Source: an uncultured Rhodocyclaceae bacterium
Lineage (GTDB): Bacteria > Pseudomonadota > Gammaproteobacteria > Burkholderiales > Rhodocyclaceae
Assembly (NCBI GenBank): GCA_900549295.1
Contig: URNG01000002.1
Coordinates: 1 to 60,417, forward strand
Length of the DNA stretch: 60,417 bases
Reading direction: 5' to 3'
Numbering within the stretch: the stretch's first letter is position 1; each line of letters begins with the position of its first letter. Both the position numbers and the translations under genes were made by a program. The notes under the pieces were generated by a model. It saw only the letters and a program-made list of their open reading frames with translations. It did not search any database and had not been told where the DNA came from. Below are positions 15,121 through 23,823 of the stretch, in pieces.

Positions 15121-18100
15121 TTATTGGTTAATCACTTCGCGCCAGGATTGGCGGGAGGGTTGGCCTGTCGGGATTTTTCCCTTGATGTCGCTGTTGGGCA
15201 GGTGGATGGTAAATGTGCCGTCTTTGCTGTTGCCGGTAATCGGAGGTGCACCACTGGTGATGGCGGGAATGCCATCCAGTACCGATGGATAGAGGCCGCC
15301 GATCTTGTCAGACGTGTTGAAATTGCCATCGCCGTCGATGTCGAAGATGCCCTGGTTGATGCGTCCGCCTGTAAAGGGGTTGATCGCCCAGATGGAACTG
15401 GTGCCGTTGGGTTGGCAGGGGTCGCTGGCGTCGGGGGTGAAACTGACGCCGAACAGGGCACCGCCGAGTATGAAATTGGGTGTCATCATGCGTTCCCCTT
15501 TGTCGGCGGGCAGTTTGAAATCAATGTACCAGCCCCGGTTGGTGGTGGTGGACATGGTGATTTCTGCTTCAGTCCCAGCTTCCAGGGTGCGCCCGGCAAC
15601 ACCGCTGGCAGCACCTGAGGCGAGGAGCTGGCGCTCTTTTAGTTTGGTTCTGGCAGCAATGGTGCTGCCCGTATCGAGCAGGCCATACCAAGTCTGGGTC
15701 TCGAATTTTGTGCTATCCAGATCGTCGGCGTTCAAGTATCGCCCACTGCCGACAGTGACCCAGGTTGCCCCGGTTTTCTGGTTCTTGATAACCAAGGGTT
15801 GCGCTGTGATTGGTTGCTTGCTGTTGCCTGCAAACAGTTTGGCAGAGGTCGGTGTGCTGCCCAGGTTCTTGAAGCGCCACACGTTGCCCTGCAGATCGCC
15901 GGCGTAGGCGGTATCGAAAAAACCGTCCTGATCGCTGTCCCAGGCATTAACTGCCGCCAGGCCATTGTTCGTGCCTGCACCGGTATCGACGGTGGTGATG
16001 GCCCCGGTCTCCAGGTTGAACATGATCAGTTGCGCCTTGTCGCCGTTACTGTTCGGGCCGTTGCCGAGGAGGACCCGCCAGTCGCCGTCTGCTACCTGGG
16101 CGATGATGGGTTTGCCCAAGTTGTTGCCGAGCGCGCTGTTATCGGTGGCTGATTTTTCCCAGAGAAACTTGATGTCAGCGGGGTCGGTGACATCAAGTGC
16201 GAAGACCCCTGTGCCGCCCCGGCCCTGAGTGCCAACCAGAATGTGTTTCCAGGCACCGTCGAGGTAAGCGGCGGCTACCGTCAACTCACCATCGAGGATG
16301 TACTGGTGAGGTTTAATCGTCGTTTGATTGGAGCCGTAATCTTTATTGGCGTAATCGGCCAGTTTGGCTGAAATCGAACTATTGGGCAGGAAGGCATAGG
16401 TTTCGACCCCGGTTTCAGCATTGAAGGCGTGTAGCATGCCGTTGTTGCCGGCGATGTAGATCGTTGGTGTGCGGTTTTTATGGTCGTCGGCGTACGCGGC
16501 GTAGGCTTTAGCGCTGGTGGAGTCAAATCTTTCGTAGTAGTCCCCTTGTGTTGGCGCGCCGACGTAAACCAGTTGTGAATTGATGAAGGCGGGAAGAACA
16601 CCAGCACGTTCACGCAGGGTGCCGCCGGTTTTGTCGGTCTCCTTGCTGCGATCGCCGCGCAGGTAGCTGACCAGATCTGCGCTCAGGAATGTTTTTTGCC
16701 CGGCAGTCAGGTTGGCGTGAGAGAACTTTTTTGCGGCGCCGCCAGCATTGACGTAGATGTTCCGGTCGTCAGGGGCTGGTAATTTTTTCTCAGCTTCCCA
16801 GGCAGGTGTGCTCTGGTCTTGCAGGCCGGTTGTTGCGTTTACCGAGTAGGCAATGATGTTGCCGTTCCAACTGCCGGAGGTATAGCGGCTGAAATAGGTT
16901 TTTGTGCTGGCTGTCAAATTAGCCGAATTGACGCCGCCACTGGCTTCGCTCTTGGTTTCGTTGGCGATCTCGTTCAGGGTATTGGTGAGGGCGCGGGTGA
17001 ATTCGTCAGGATTGGAGGCAACGATGAATTCACCGCGTGAGTTAACAGCGGCATGCCAGAGGTCGTCGATGTTTTCCTGTTTGTCGGCCCCCGGAGCTGG
17101 CCATGTCTGAGTGCCGGTTTTTATGGCATCCAGCGTTGCTTGGTTCGGTGTCAGCGTTCCTTTTTCACCAATCGAAATTCCGAAAGTACGCATGTTCTGC
17201 CAGAACGAGGGGTTCTTGGCTGTTTTGGGTACATTGTTTACCAGATCGGTACGCAAATCATTTTTCCAGTAATACATGGCTACATCGGCCAGCGTATTGC
17301 TCCGAGCATCCTGGTATGGTGCTTCTGCTTTGTATGTGAATGTCTGGCTTTTGACGCCTGTTATCTCGCTGCCATCGGTGCTGTCGGTATCCTTTTTGGC
17401 GTCGGCATTGCCGGCAGCATTGCCATTCCAGTAGCCATCCGTCGTCATGATGGCGAAGTTCTGGCGGCAGGCATATTGTTTCGTCCCCTCTTCCGGGCCA
17501 TAAGGGCCGCTTGCGGCGCTGCCCTTGAAATATTCGCCTGTTCGCCCCAATGCTTCGCGTAATGGTGTGCCGTCTTTGCTGATCGTGTCGAACAGGGCTG
17601 TGAACCATGTTTCTTTATTGCTGCTGGAAAATAGCCCATCGCTAGTGGCAACGGGAATTTTCATGTCTTGTCGATTATGGAGCGTGTTGTAGCCAAGGCG
17701 ATAACCTGTTCCCAGTTTTGCAAAAACTCGGCTGGCAGCGGCTTTTGCCATCGTGATGCGCAGGCGGTAGTAGGAATACCAGTTGGCGTAGTTTTGAATT
17801 TCCTCGTCGATTGTGCGCACGGGGCCACCGTGCGTACTCCAATCGAGCTGGGTTAAATTGGTGCTTGCATTATCGGAGCCGTCATTTTTCAGCGTGAATT
17901 TGCGTGCTTTCCAGGCGCTTTGTTCTGCAATACATACACCATATTTCCAGGTTCTGCAGGTGCCATTCGCCCACCAGCGGGTACACTGGTCTTCTGTTTG
18001 GGTACAAGTGGTTTCATAACGAAATTCGTAGCGTACGTAGTTCCGGTTGTTGGTGGCGCTGGTATTTGTGTTGAGGAGATAAAAACCGCTATAGCGCCAA

Positions 18101-18573
18101 CTGGAGGAGTATTCGCCAGTTTCTGTTCTTTTGATCGAAGGCCACTCTGCACGATTACTCTGGAAATTAAAACTGCCTGTTTCAGTTTTCTCGGATGGGT
18201 CTTTCAGTGCCCCCGTAAGGGCTGCGTTTCCATACGAACTGCCATCGTGCTTTAACCAAGGTTCATAGGTGATGGTCGGGTTATACCACTGGGTGTTGAC
18301 GTTACTGGCACGCAGTCGAATGTCCGCGACCAGATCGTCTTTATACGGTAGCCCTTTAGGCGAATCGTCGCTCCATGTCGAGGTCGTTCCCGGCATGTGC
18401 TGCCACGCCATCGAGCCGGAATCATCCATGATGAACATGATGTTGGGGGCGACAGGTTCTGCCACCGATAACGGTTTCTGTGCAATTGTGACACCAGCCC
18501 AGGACGACATCGGACTTAAAACCAGGCTGGCAACCAGGATATGGATCAGAGGGCGGAAGGCAGGTTTGTTCAT
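15121..18573 (-). CDS. pilY1: Type IV pilus tip/adhesin protein PilY1
   Basis: The 1150-residue secreted protein sits at the pilus tip with the minor pilins and controls retraction and adhesion. After a signal peptide comes a VWA-like part with the MIDAS motif MDDSGSMAW. The C-terminal half is the PilY1 beta-propeller, containing the Ca2+ loop DSDQDGFFD. A second Asp-rich loop, DIDGDGNFNTSDK, lies close to the C-terminus. I chose ATG 18573 because AGGTG precedes it; an in-frame GTG at 18582 is the alternative. Base composition is less GC-rich than in the housekeeping genes, as is common for pilus adhesins. Confidence 0.93.
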   Translation of the reverse strand: MNKPAFRPLIHILVASLVLSPMSSWAGVTIAQKPLSVAEPVAPNIMFIMDDSGSMAWQHMPGTTSTWSDDSPKGLPYKDDLVADIRLRASNVNTQWYNPTITYEPWLKHDGSSYGNAALTGALKDPSEKTETGSFNFQSNRAEWPSIKRTETGEYSSSWRYSGFYLLNTNTSATNNRNYVRYEFRYETTCTQTEDQCTRWWANGTCRTWKYGVCIAEQSAWKARKFTLKNDGSDNASTNLTQLDWSTHGGPVRTIDEEIQNYANWYSYYRLRITMAKAAASRVFAKLGTGYRLGYNTLHNRQDMKIPVATSDGLFSSSNKETWFTALFDTISKDGTPLREALGRTGEYFKGSAASGPYGPEEGTKQYACRQNFAIMTTDGYWNGNAAGNADAKKDTDSTDGSEITGVKSQTFTYKAEAPYQDARSNTLADVAMYYWKNDLRTDLVNNVPKTAKNPSFWQNMRTFGISIGEKGTLTPNQATLDAIKTGTQTWPAPGADKQENIDDLWHAAVNSRGEFIVASNPDEFTRALTNTLNEIANETKSEASGGVNSANLTASTKTYFSRYTSGSWNGNIIAYSVNATTGLQDQSTPAWEAEKKLPAPDDRNIYVNAGGAAKKFSHANLTAGQKTFLSADLVSYLRGDRSKETDKTGGTLRERAGVLPAFINSQLVYVGAPTQGDYYERFDSTSAKAYAAYADDHKNRTPTIYIAGNNGMLHAFNAETGVETYAFLPNSSISAKLADYANKDYGSNQTTIKPHQYILDGELTVAAAYLDGAWKHILVGTQGRGGTGVFALDVTDPADIKFLWEKSATDNSALGNNLGKPIIAQVADGDWRVLLGNGPNSNGDKAQLIMFNLETGAITTVDTGAGTNNGLAAVNAWDSDQDGFFDTAYAGDLQGNVWRFKNLGSTPTSAKLFAGNSKQPITAQPLVIKNQKTGATWVTVGSGRYLNADDLDSTKFETQTWYGLLDTGSTIAARTKLKERQLLASGAASGVAGRTLEAGTEAEITMSTTTNRGWYIDFKLPADKGERMMTPNFILGGALFGVSFTPDASDPCQPNGTSSIWAINPFTGGRINQGIFDIDGDGNFNTSDKIGGLYPSVLDGIPAITSGAPPITGNSKDGTFTIHLPNSDIKGKIPTGQPSRQSWREVINQ

Positions 18574-18600
18574 GGCGATCACCTGTGGAAAAAGTAAAAA

Positions 18601-19209
18601 TCAGTTGCTCTTGACAAGGCTGGTCAGAACGACGATGGCGCGGTCGTTGTCGGCGGTGGGGGTGCTGCTGCGTACGGTGACACGGTAAGTGGCGTTTTGT
18701 GTTACGTCCAGGTCGTTGTTGCCGACGCCTGTATTGCCCTCTTGCAATTGGTTGGCGGATTGGCTGGTGTCGGTGTTGGCGTCGCTGTTCCTCAGCCCAA
18801 GATACTGAACGAAATATTGCGGGTTGCCGGCTCTCAGGCTTTTGTTGAAAGTGCCCGGTAAGGCGACGGAAACCCAATTAGTCGCGTCTGTGGTGAATGT
18901 ATTGGAAGGGACGGCAGGGCAGGCGGCGTCGGCTTTGGTGCAGTCGATAACGGTCGTGGTACCGGTGATGGTGTCACGTCCTGTTTCGAACAGCCATTTT
19001 TCTGCTGCGCTGAGTGCAAATTCGGCAGATTGCATAGCAATGGCACGGTCGTAGAGATTGGCCGAAAGTTTTTCCTGCAAGGACGTGTTGCGCATGCCCG
19101 CCAGGCCGGTGAGGGTGGCGATGATGAGCAGAATGATGGCCATAATCAGGGCAATGCCCTGTTGCCGCTGTGGCGCACTGGTGCGATGGGGGAGGCGATG
19201 TGTGGTCAT
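18601..19209 (-). CDS. pilX: Type IV minor pilin PilX
   Basis: This 202-residue protein has the PilX N-terminus QQGIALIMAIILLIIATLTG followed by GMRNTSLQEKLSANLYDR, which is diagnostic for the family. The residue at +5 is not Glu, as in other PilX/GspK-type pseudopilins. It lies between pilW and pilY1, three bases from the former, in one operon. It primes pilus assembly with the other minor pilins. Confidence 0.92.
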   Translation of the reverse strand: MTTHRLPHRTSAPQRQQGIALIMAIILLIIATLTGLAGMRNTSLQEKLSANLYDRAIAMQSAEFALSAAEKWLFETGRDTITGTTTVIDCTKADAACPAVPSNTFTTDATNWVSVALPGTFNKSLRAGNPQYFVQYLGLRNSDANTDTSQSANQLQEGNTGVGNNDLDVTQNATYRVTVRSSTPTADNDRAIVVLTSLVKSN

Positions 19210-19212
19210 GAT

Positions 19213-20232
19213 CTAGTTGGCGTTGTTGCGTAGGGCAATGACATGGGTGAGCTGGCGGCGCATACGGCCATCGCTGCCGACGTAGGAACTGTCAGCAGCG
19301 GCGTCGCTGGTGACGTTGCGCTGGGTGCTTTCTGTGGTGAGGGTGAGTTCGATGGCGTTAATGTCGTTCCAGGCGGCCTGGTTAGCGACGCTGTTGGTGA
19401 AATCGGCGGCGTCCCGAGCGTGGTAACGCAAGCTCATGTCGACTACACCAGGAAGGATTTCTTCAGTCACTGTGGAGCCGTCGGCTTGCAGGCGAATACG
19501 ATAGAGGGAGCGCCCACCTTCATTGGCGCGGTCATTGTTGCCGATGTACCAAGTGACTGCTGTCAGGCGGGAAACATGGAATTGCGGGTCGTCGCTGCTG
19601 CTGACAGTGACTAAGGGATCGGTTGTGATGGCATTTTCTTCGGAGCCGGAAACGTCTGCAACATGCAAACTGGCTGTTTGCAGGTTGCAGACGATGATTG
19701 GGCCATTGTTCAGAGTGTCTGCGGCGGTTTGTAATTCAAGTTTGCTCCCGGTGATCGCTTTGATGATGCGCGTTTCTCCGCTGCCTTGAATTTGCAATGC
19801 TTGGGTGCCATCGACACGTTCGTCTTCGCCGTCACCGATTGCGACAGCATCGGTTTCTTCATCACCGGCAAAACCACGGATGGGCCACCATTCTCCCCAC
19901 CATTGGTCGCTGTCGTCGAAGGAAGTGTTTGTCACCGCCAATGGGCCACAACTGGTGTCGCGCGCCTGGCGCACATCGCGGGCAATCAGTTCGAAAGCCA
20001 TGCGGGCGTTTTCCTGCGATTCGGAGAGGCTTTCGGTGATGCGCAGATTCTGTTGATTAAGCCCCATGATGCCGACGATGCCTAAAGTCACCACCATGCC
20101 AATCGCCAGGGTGACCATGACTTCAACCAGCGAGACGCCGGCCATCGTGCGGGCGGAGAATGTTCTGGCGTGCGGGGTTTCAGGTTTTCTCACGCTGCTT
20201 CTGTGGGTCGTCGAATTCATAACCGGGTTCAT
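19213..20232 (-). CDS. pilW: Type IV minor pilin PilW
   Basis: The 339-residue prepilin has the cleavage site MAG-VSLVEVMVTLAIGMVV with Glu at +5, followed by NLRITESLSESQENARMAFE, the typical PilW continuation. It is large for a pilin, as PilW proteins are. Starts at 20232 or at an ATG at 20220 both give a leader before the cleavage site. The start overlaps the pilV stop by four bases. Confidence 0.92.
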   Translation of the reverse strand: MNPVMNSTTHRSSVRKPETPHARTFSARTMAGVSLVEVMVTLAIGMVVTLGIVGIMGLNQQNLRITESLSESQENARMAFELIARDVRQARDTSCGPLAVTNTSFDDSDQWWGEWWPIRGFAGDEETDAVAIGDGEDERVDGTQALQIQGSGETRIIKAITGSKLELQTAADTLNNGPIIVCNLQTASLHVADVSGSEENAITTDPLVTVSSSDDPQFHVSRLTAVTWYIGNNDRANEGGRSLYRIRLQADGSTVTEEILPGVVDMSLRYHARDAADFTNSVANQAAWNDINAIELTLTTESTQRNVTSDAAADSSYVGSDGRMRRQLTHVIALRNNAN

Positions 20233-20684
20233 AGCCGCACCTGCGTCGTCATGGTTTGTGTGCTTGAGCCTTGTACGCCCCTGCTATCGTCCCAAGTGAT
20301 GGTGACGGTACAGGTCTGAACGTTGATGTCGCCAGAGCTGAGTGGCGTAGTCGTGCTTGCGGTACATGCCACGGTACCCGTTGCGCTCGCGCCTAAGTGG
20401 GTTGCCAAGCTGTTTTTCCAAACAGTGATTTTGGCTGCAGCAAAGCCTTTTGAAATATCGAGCGCGCCATCGGATTTCATGTCGGCGCGCAGGCTGTCGG
20501 CAATGCTATAGACCGCCATGATGGCCCGGCTGCGCTCGAATGAACTCTGGTTGTTACGCAGCGTGGTCATCTGCAGGCTGGCTAGTCCAAGGAGGCCAAA
20601 GGACAGGATGAGCACGGCAATCATCACTTCCAGCAGGCTGACGCCACGCTGATGATGCGGCGAGGGGAGTATGGGTTTTTTCAT
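20229..20684 (-). CDS. pilV: Type IV minor pilin PilV
   Basis: This 151-residue prepilin begins MKKPILPSPHHQRG-VSLLEVMIAVLILS, with Glu at +5 and a leader of ordinary length. The following LGLASLQMTTLRNNQSS is the PilV pattern. I prefer ATG 20684 to an upstream in-frame start at 20714, because the latter would run into fimT and give an over-long leader. It starts one base after the fimT stop. Confidence 0.92.
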   Translation of the reverse strand: MKKPILPSPHHQRGVSLLEVMIAVLILSFGLLGLASLQMTTLRNNQSSFERSRAIMAVYSIADSLRADMKSDGALDISKGFAAAKITVWKNSLATHLGASATGTVACTASTTTPLSSGDINVQTCTVTITWDDSRGVQGSSTQTMTTQVRL

Positions 20685-20685
20685 T

Positions 20686-21207
20686 TCAACTGCATCCCGA
20701 AGAAGATTTTTCAATGCTGGTGCCGCCCGCCAGACGAACGGTGATGGTGCGGCGGGTATCGCCGGTGCCGGTGGGCGAGCACAGCACGAGCGAGTCGCTG
20801 GTGCCTACCGTAACGTCGTTGAGGCCGGTCGGCAGAAATGTGAGCGTGTCGCTGCTGAGTGTGCTGCTTAATCGCAGGGTGCCGGGCAGACTGCCCTGGC
20901 GCAAAACCGTGTTGTTGGCGTTGAGCACGACCCAGTGCGCCCAGTTGCCGCCGCAGGCCGTGTCTCCTGCGCTGTCGGCGCTGCATAGGCGAATGCTCTG
21001 GTTGCGCTTGATGGCTTCGCCACGGGCAAACTGCACGGCGCTGAGTAATTCGTTGGTCTGGCTGGTGAGGCGGCTTTGGACGATCATGTCCTGCATGGCG
21101 GGGGCGGCGATGCTGGCGAGGATGGCCAGAATGGCGACGGCGACCATGAGTTCGATCAGTGAAAATCCGCGCAGATGCAGGGGTGGGAAAGTGGATTGTT
21201 TCGGCAT
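20686..21207 (-). CDS. fimT: Type IV minor pilin FimT/FimU (GspH family)
   Basis: The first gene of the minor-pilin operon encodes about 173 residues starting MPKQSTFPPLHLRG-FSLIE, then a hydrophobic helix with LASIAAPAMQDMIVQSRLTS and QFARGEAIKRN, the hallmark of GspH/FimT pseudopilins. In some bacteria FimT binds DNA for natural transformation; basic residues near the C-terminus would support that but do not prove it here. The longer in-frame start at 21255 lacks support. Confidence 0.9.
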   Translation of the reverse strand: MPKQSTFPPLHLRGFSLIELMVAVAILAILASIAAPAMQDMIVQSRLTSQTNELLSAVQFARGEAIKRNQSIRLCSADSAGDTACGGNWAHWVVLNANNTVLRQGSLPGTLRLSSTLSSDTLTFLPTGLNDVTVGTSDSLVLCSPTGTGDTRRTITVRLAGGTSIEKSSSGCS

Positions 21208-21335
21208 GGTGTGCTCAGGGCTTGGAGGCTGACTGCACCATACTGCGCATTGCATGTGTCTTTTTTGGGGTGAGAACGGGCGGTGTGTTTCTGGCGATGG
21301 GCGGTTGAGTGCTGGGGTTTATTGGCGTGATAGCC

Positions 21336-21365
21336 AAAAAAAACCGGCCATGTGGCCGGTTTTTT
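21336..21365 (-). terminator. Terminator of the fumarase gene
   Basis: A-run plus CCGGCCA (21344-21350) pairs with TGGCCGG plus T-run, with almost no loop, 18 bases past the fumarase stop. Read on the minus strand it ends in seven or more T. Confidence 0.85.
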
Positions 21366-21382
21366 CATGCAGTCCAGAACCC

Positions 21383-22915
21383 TCAAGCCTTGAGCGGAAT
21401 CTTCCCAATCTTGATCTGCCATTCTTTCGGGCCGGTCTGGTGCACGCTGGTGCCGGCGGAGTCGACGGCGACGGTGACGGGCATGTCCTCGACTTCGAAC
21501 TCGTAGATGGCTTCCATGCCGAGGTCGGCAAAGCCGACGATCTTGGCGGCCTTGATGGCTTTCGACACCAAGTAGGCGGCGCCGCCTACGGCCATCAGGT
21601 AGGCGCTCTGGTTGTCCTTGATGGCTTCGATGGCGACCGGGCCGCGTTCGGATTTGCCGACCATGGAAATCAGGCCGGTTTTTTCCAGCATCATGCGGGT
21701 GAATTTGTCCATGCGCGTGGCGGTGGTCGGGCCGGCGGGGCCGACGACTTCGTCGCGCACCGGGTCGACCGGGCCGACGTAGTAGATGACGCGGTTGGTG
21801 AAGTCGACCGGCAGTTTTTCACCCTTGGCCAGCATGTCGGCGATGCGCTTGTGGGCGGCGTCGCGGCCGGTGAGCAGCTTGCCGTTTAAGAGCAGTTTCT
21901 GGCCCGGTTTCCAGGAGGCGACTTCGGCCTTGGTGAGTGTATCGAGGTTGACGCGGGTGGCCGATTTCAGATCGGGCGTCCAGGTCACGGCCGGCCAATC
22001 TTCCAGTTTCGGCACCGGTAGTTTGGCCGGGCCGGAGCCATCGAGATGGAAATGGCAGTGGCGGGTGGCGGCGCAGTTCGGGATCAGCGCGATCGGCAGC
22101 GAGGCGGCGTGCGTCGGGTAATCCATGATTTTCACGTCGAGTACGGTGGTGAGGCCGCCCAGGCCCTGCGCGCCGATGCCGAGTGCGTTCACCTTCTCGT
22201 AGAGTTCGAGGCGCAGTTGCTCGACGCGCGAGAGTTCGACGCCGGATTTCTGCTTGGCGATGAGGTCTTGAATATCGACCGGCGCCATCAGCGATTCCTT
22301 GGCGAGCAGCATGGCCTTTTCCGGCGTGCCGCCGATGCCGATGCCGAGAATGCCCGGCGGACACCAGCCGGCACCCATGTCGGGCAGCGTTTTCAATACC
22401 CAATCGACGATCGAGTCGGACGGGTTGAGCGCGGCGAACTTGGTCTTGTTTTCCGAACCGCCGCCTTTGGCGGCACAGATGACGTCCACCGTGTCGCCAT
22501 CGACGATGTCGAAATGCACGACGGCCGGCGTGTTGTCTTTCGAGTTCTTGCGCCCGCCGGCGGGGTCGACCAGCACCGAGGCGCGCAGGGGGTTGTCCGG
22601 GTTCATGTAGGCGCGGCGCACGCCTTCGTTGATCATCTCGTGCACGCTCATGGTGGCGTCCGGCCAGCTCACGCCCATGCCAATCTTGATGAAGACGACG
22701 CCGATCCCGGTGTCCTGGCAGATCGGGCGATGTCCTTCGGCGGACATGCGCGAGTTGGTCAGAATCTGCGCGATGGCGTCCTTGGCCGCCGGCGATTCCT
22801 CGCGTTCGTAGGCTTCGCCGAGCGCCTTGATGTAATCGAGCGGGTGGTAGTAGCTGATGTACTGGAAGGCATCGGCGACGGACTGGATGAGGTCTTCTTG
22901 CTTGATGGCAGTCAT
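21383..22915 (-). CDS. fumA: Fumarate hydratase, class I ([4Fe-4S])
   Basis: This 510-residue single-chain class I fumarase interconverts fumarate and malate in the TCA cycle using an oxygen-sensitive [4Fe-4S] cluster. The likely cluster cysteines lie in RPICQDTGIG, GAGWCPPGILGIGIGG and IPNCAATRHCHF. The C-terminal domain begins around WKPGQKLLLNGKLLTGRDAA and carries YYVGPVDP and GPAGPTTATRMD. Class II FumC is the oxygen-stable alternative and is not in the window. It lies 30 bases downstream of the YqhA-type gene on the same strand. Confidence 0.95.
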   Translation of the reverse strand: MTAIKQEDLIQSVADAFQYISYYHPLDYIKALGEAYEREESPAAKDAIAQILTNSRMSAEGHRPICQDTGIGVVFIKIGMGVSWPDATMSVHEMINEGVRRAYMNPDNPLRASVLVDPAGGRKNSKDNTPAVVHFDIVDGDTVDVICAAKGGGSENKTKFAALNPSDSIVDWVLKTLPDMGAGWCPPGILGIGIGGTPEKAMLLAKESLMAPVDIQDLIAKQKSGVELSRVEQLRLELYEKVNALGIGAQGLGGLTTVLDVKIMDYPTHAASLPIALIPNCAATRHCHFHLDGSGPAKLPVPKLEDWPAVTWTPDLKSATRVNLDTLTKAEVASWKPGQKLLLNGKLLTGRDAAHKRIADMLAKGEKLPVDFTNRVIYYVGPVDPVRDEVVGPAGPTTATRMDKFTRMMLEKTGLISMVGKSERGPVAIEAIKDNQSAYLMAVGGAAYLVSKAIKAAKIVGFADLGMEAIYEFEVEDMPVTVAVDSAGTSVHQTGPKEWQIKIGKIPLKA

Positions 22916-22945
22916 GAAATATCTCCGTTTTTAGTGATGATTATA

Positions 22946-23485
22946 TTAGTGGTGCTTGTTGTGTTGCAGGATGAGCGTCTGGGTCATGATCTTGTCGACA
23001 ATGGCCATGGCCAGCGCGGAAAGCAGGAATACGATGTGAATGGCGACCTGCCATTTGAGCGTGTGTTCGCTGACGTTGCCGGCGTTGATGAAGCTTTTCA
23101 GCAGATGGATCGACGAAATGCCGATGATGGCCGTCGCCAGTTTGATCTTAAGCACGCCGGCATTGACGTGCGACAGCCATTCCGGCTGGTCGGGATGATC
23201 GTCCAGATCGAGCCGCGAGACGAAGGTTTCGTAGCCGCCGACGATCACCATGACCAGCAGGTTGGCGATCATCACCACGTCGATCAGGCCGAGCACGACC
23301 AGCATCACTTCGGTTTCGCTGAAGTGCGAACTGTCGAAAGCGTTATGCACGAGGTGGCTGAGTTCGACCATGAACAGCCAGCAATACACGATCTGGGCGA
23401 CGATCAGACCGATGTAGAGCGGCGCTTGAATCCAGCGGCTGGCGAAGATCAGGTTTTCCAGGTTTTTCGTTGTGAGTTTCGTCAT
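22946..23485 (-). CDS. YqhA/TIGR00645-family inner membrane protein
   Basis: A 179-residue protein with about four membrane helices. It opens NLENLIFASRWIQAPLYIGL, has a central IANLLVMVIVGGYETFVSRL, and continues with AIIGISSIHLLKSFINAG and a His-rich end HNKHH. This matches Escherichia coli YqhA segment by segment. The family has no proven biochemical role. I chose ATG 23485; a longer frame runs further upstream without family similarity. It is upstream of fumarase and divergent from acs. Confidence 0.88.
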   Translation of the reverse strand: MTKLTTKNLENLIFASRWIQAPLYIGLIVAQIVYCWLFMVELSHLVHNAFDSSHFSETEVMLVVLGLIDVVMIANLLVMVIVGGYETFVSRLDLDDHPDQPEWLSHVNAGVLKIKLATAIIGISSIHLLKSFINAGNVSEHTLKWQVAIHIVFLLSALAMAIVDKIMTQTLILQHNKHH

Positions 23486-23823
23486 GGTGAAAGGGCAGGG
23501 CGGGGCGCTGATTGGCAGCGTGCGGGGTCGGAATGCAAATGCGGAACACGAATGCGAGGGCGCGGATTTTAGCACGCCGGCGGCGCTGCATTCCGGGTAT
23601 GCGCGCCAAGCGACAAGTCGCGGACATGCCCGCCAATGCTGCGCCGCAGCGTGATTTCGTAAGGGCTTTGTAAGAATATCGTCGTGTAATCCAGTCCGTC
23701 GCCGGCCAGGGAGGGTGTTTCGGTTCGGTGTATGCGGTTTGGTTATGCTTGAATTTATTCCGGGCTTGCCCGGTTCGATTTTTTGTTTCAACACACGTGC
23801 GAAGTACCGCAGAGGAGAAAAAT
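23486..23823. promoter_or_regulatory. Divergent upstream region of acs
   Basis: This 338-base gap separates the YqhA-type gene from acs. I see no gene in it. Close to acs the DNA becomes AT-rich and holds a hairpin, CCGGGC (23760-23765) with GCCCGG (23768-23773), followed by a T-rich run. A strong ribosome site GAGGAG then precedes the acs ATG. The hairpin may be a leader element. No promoter could be placed with confidence. Confidence 0.4.
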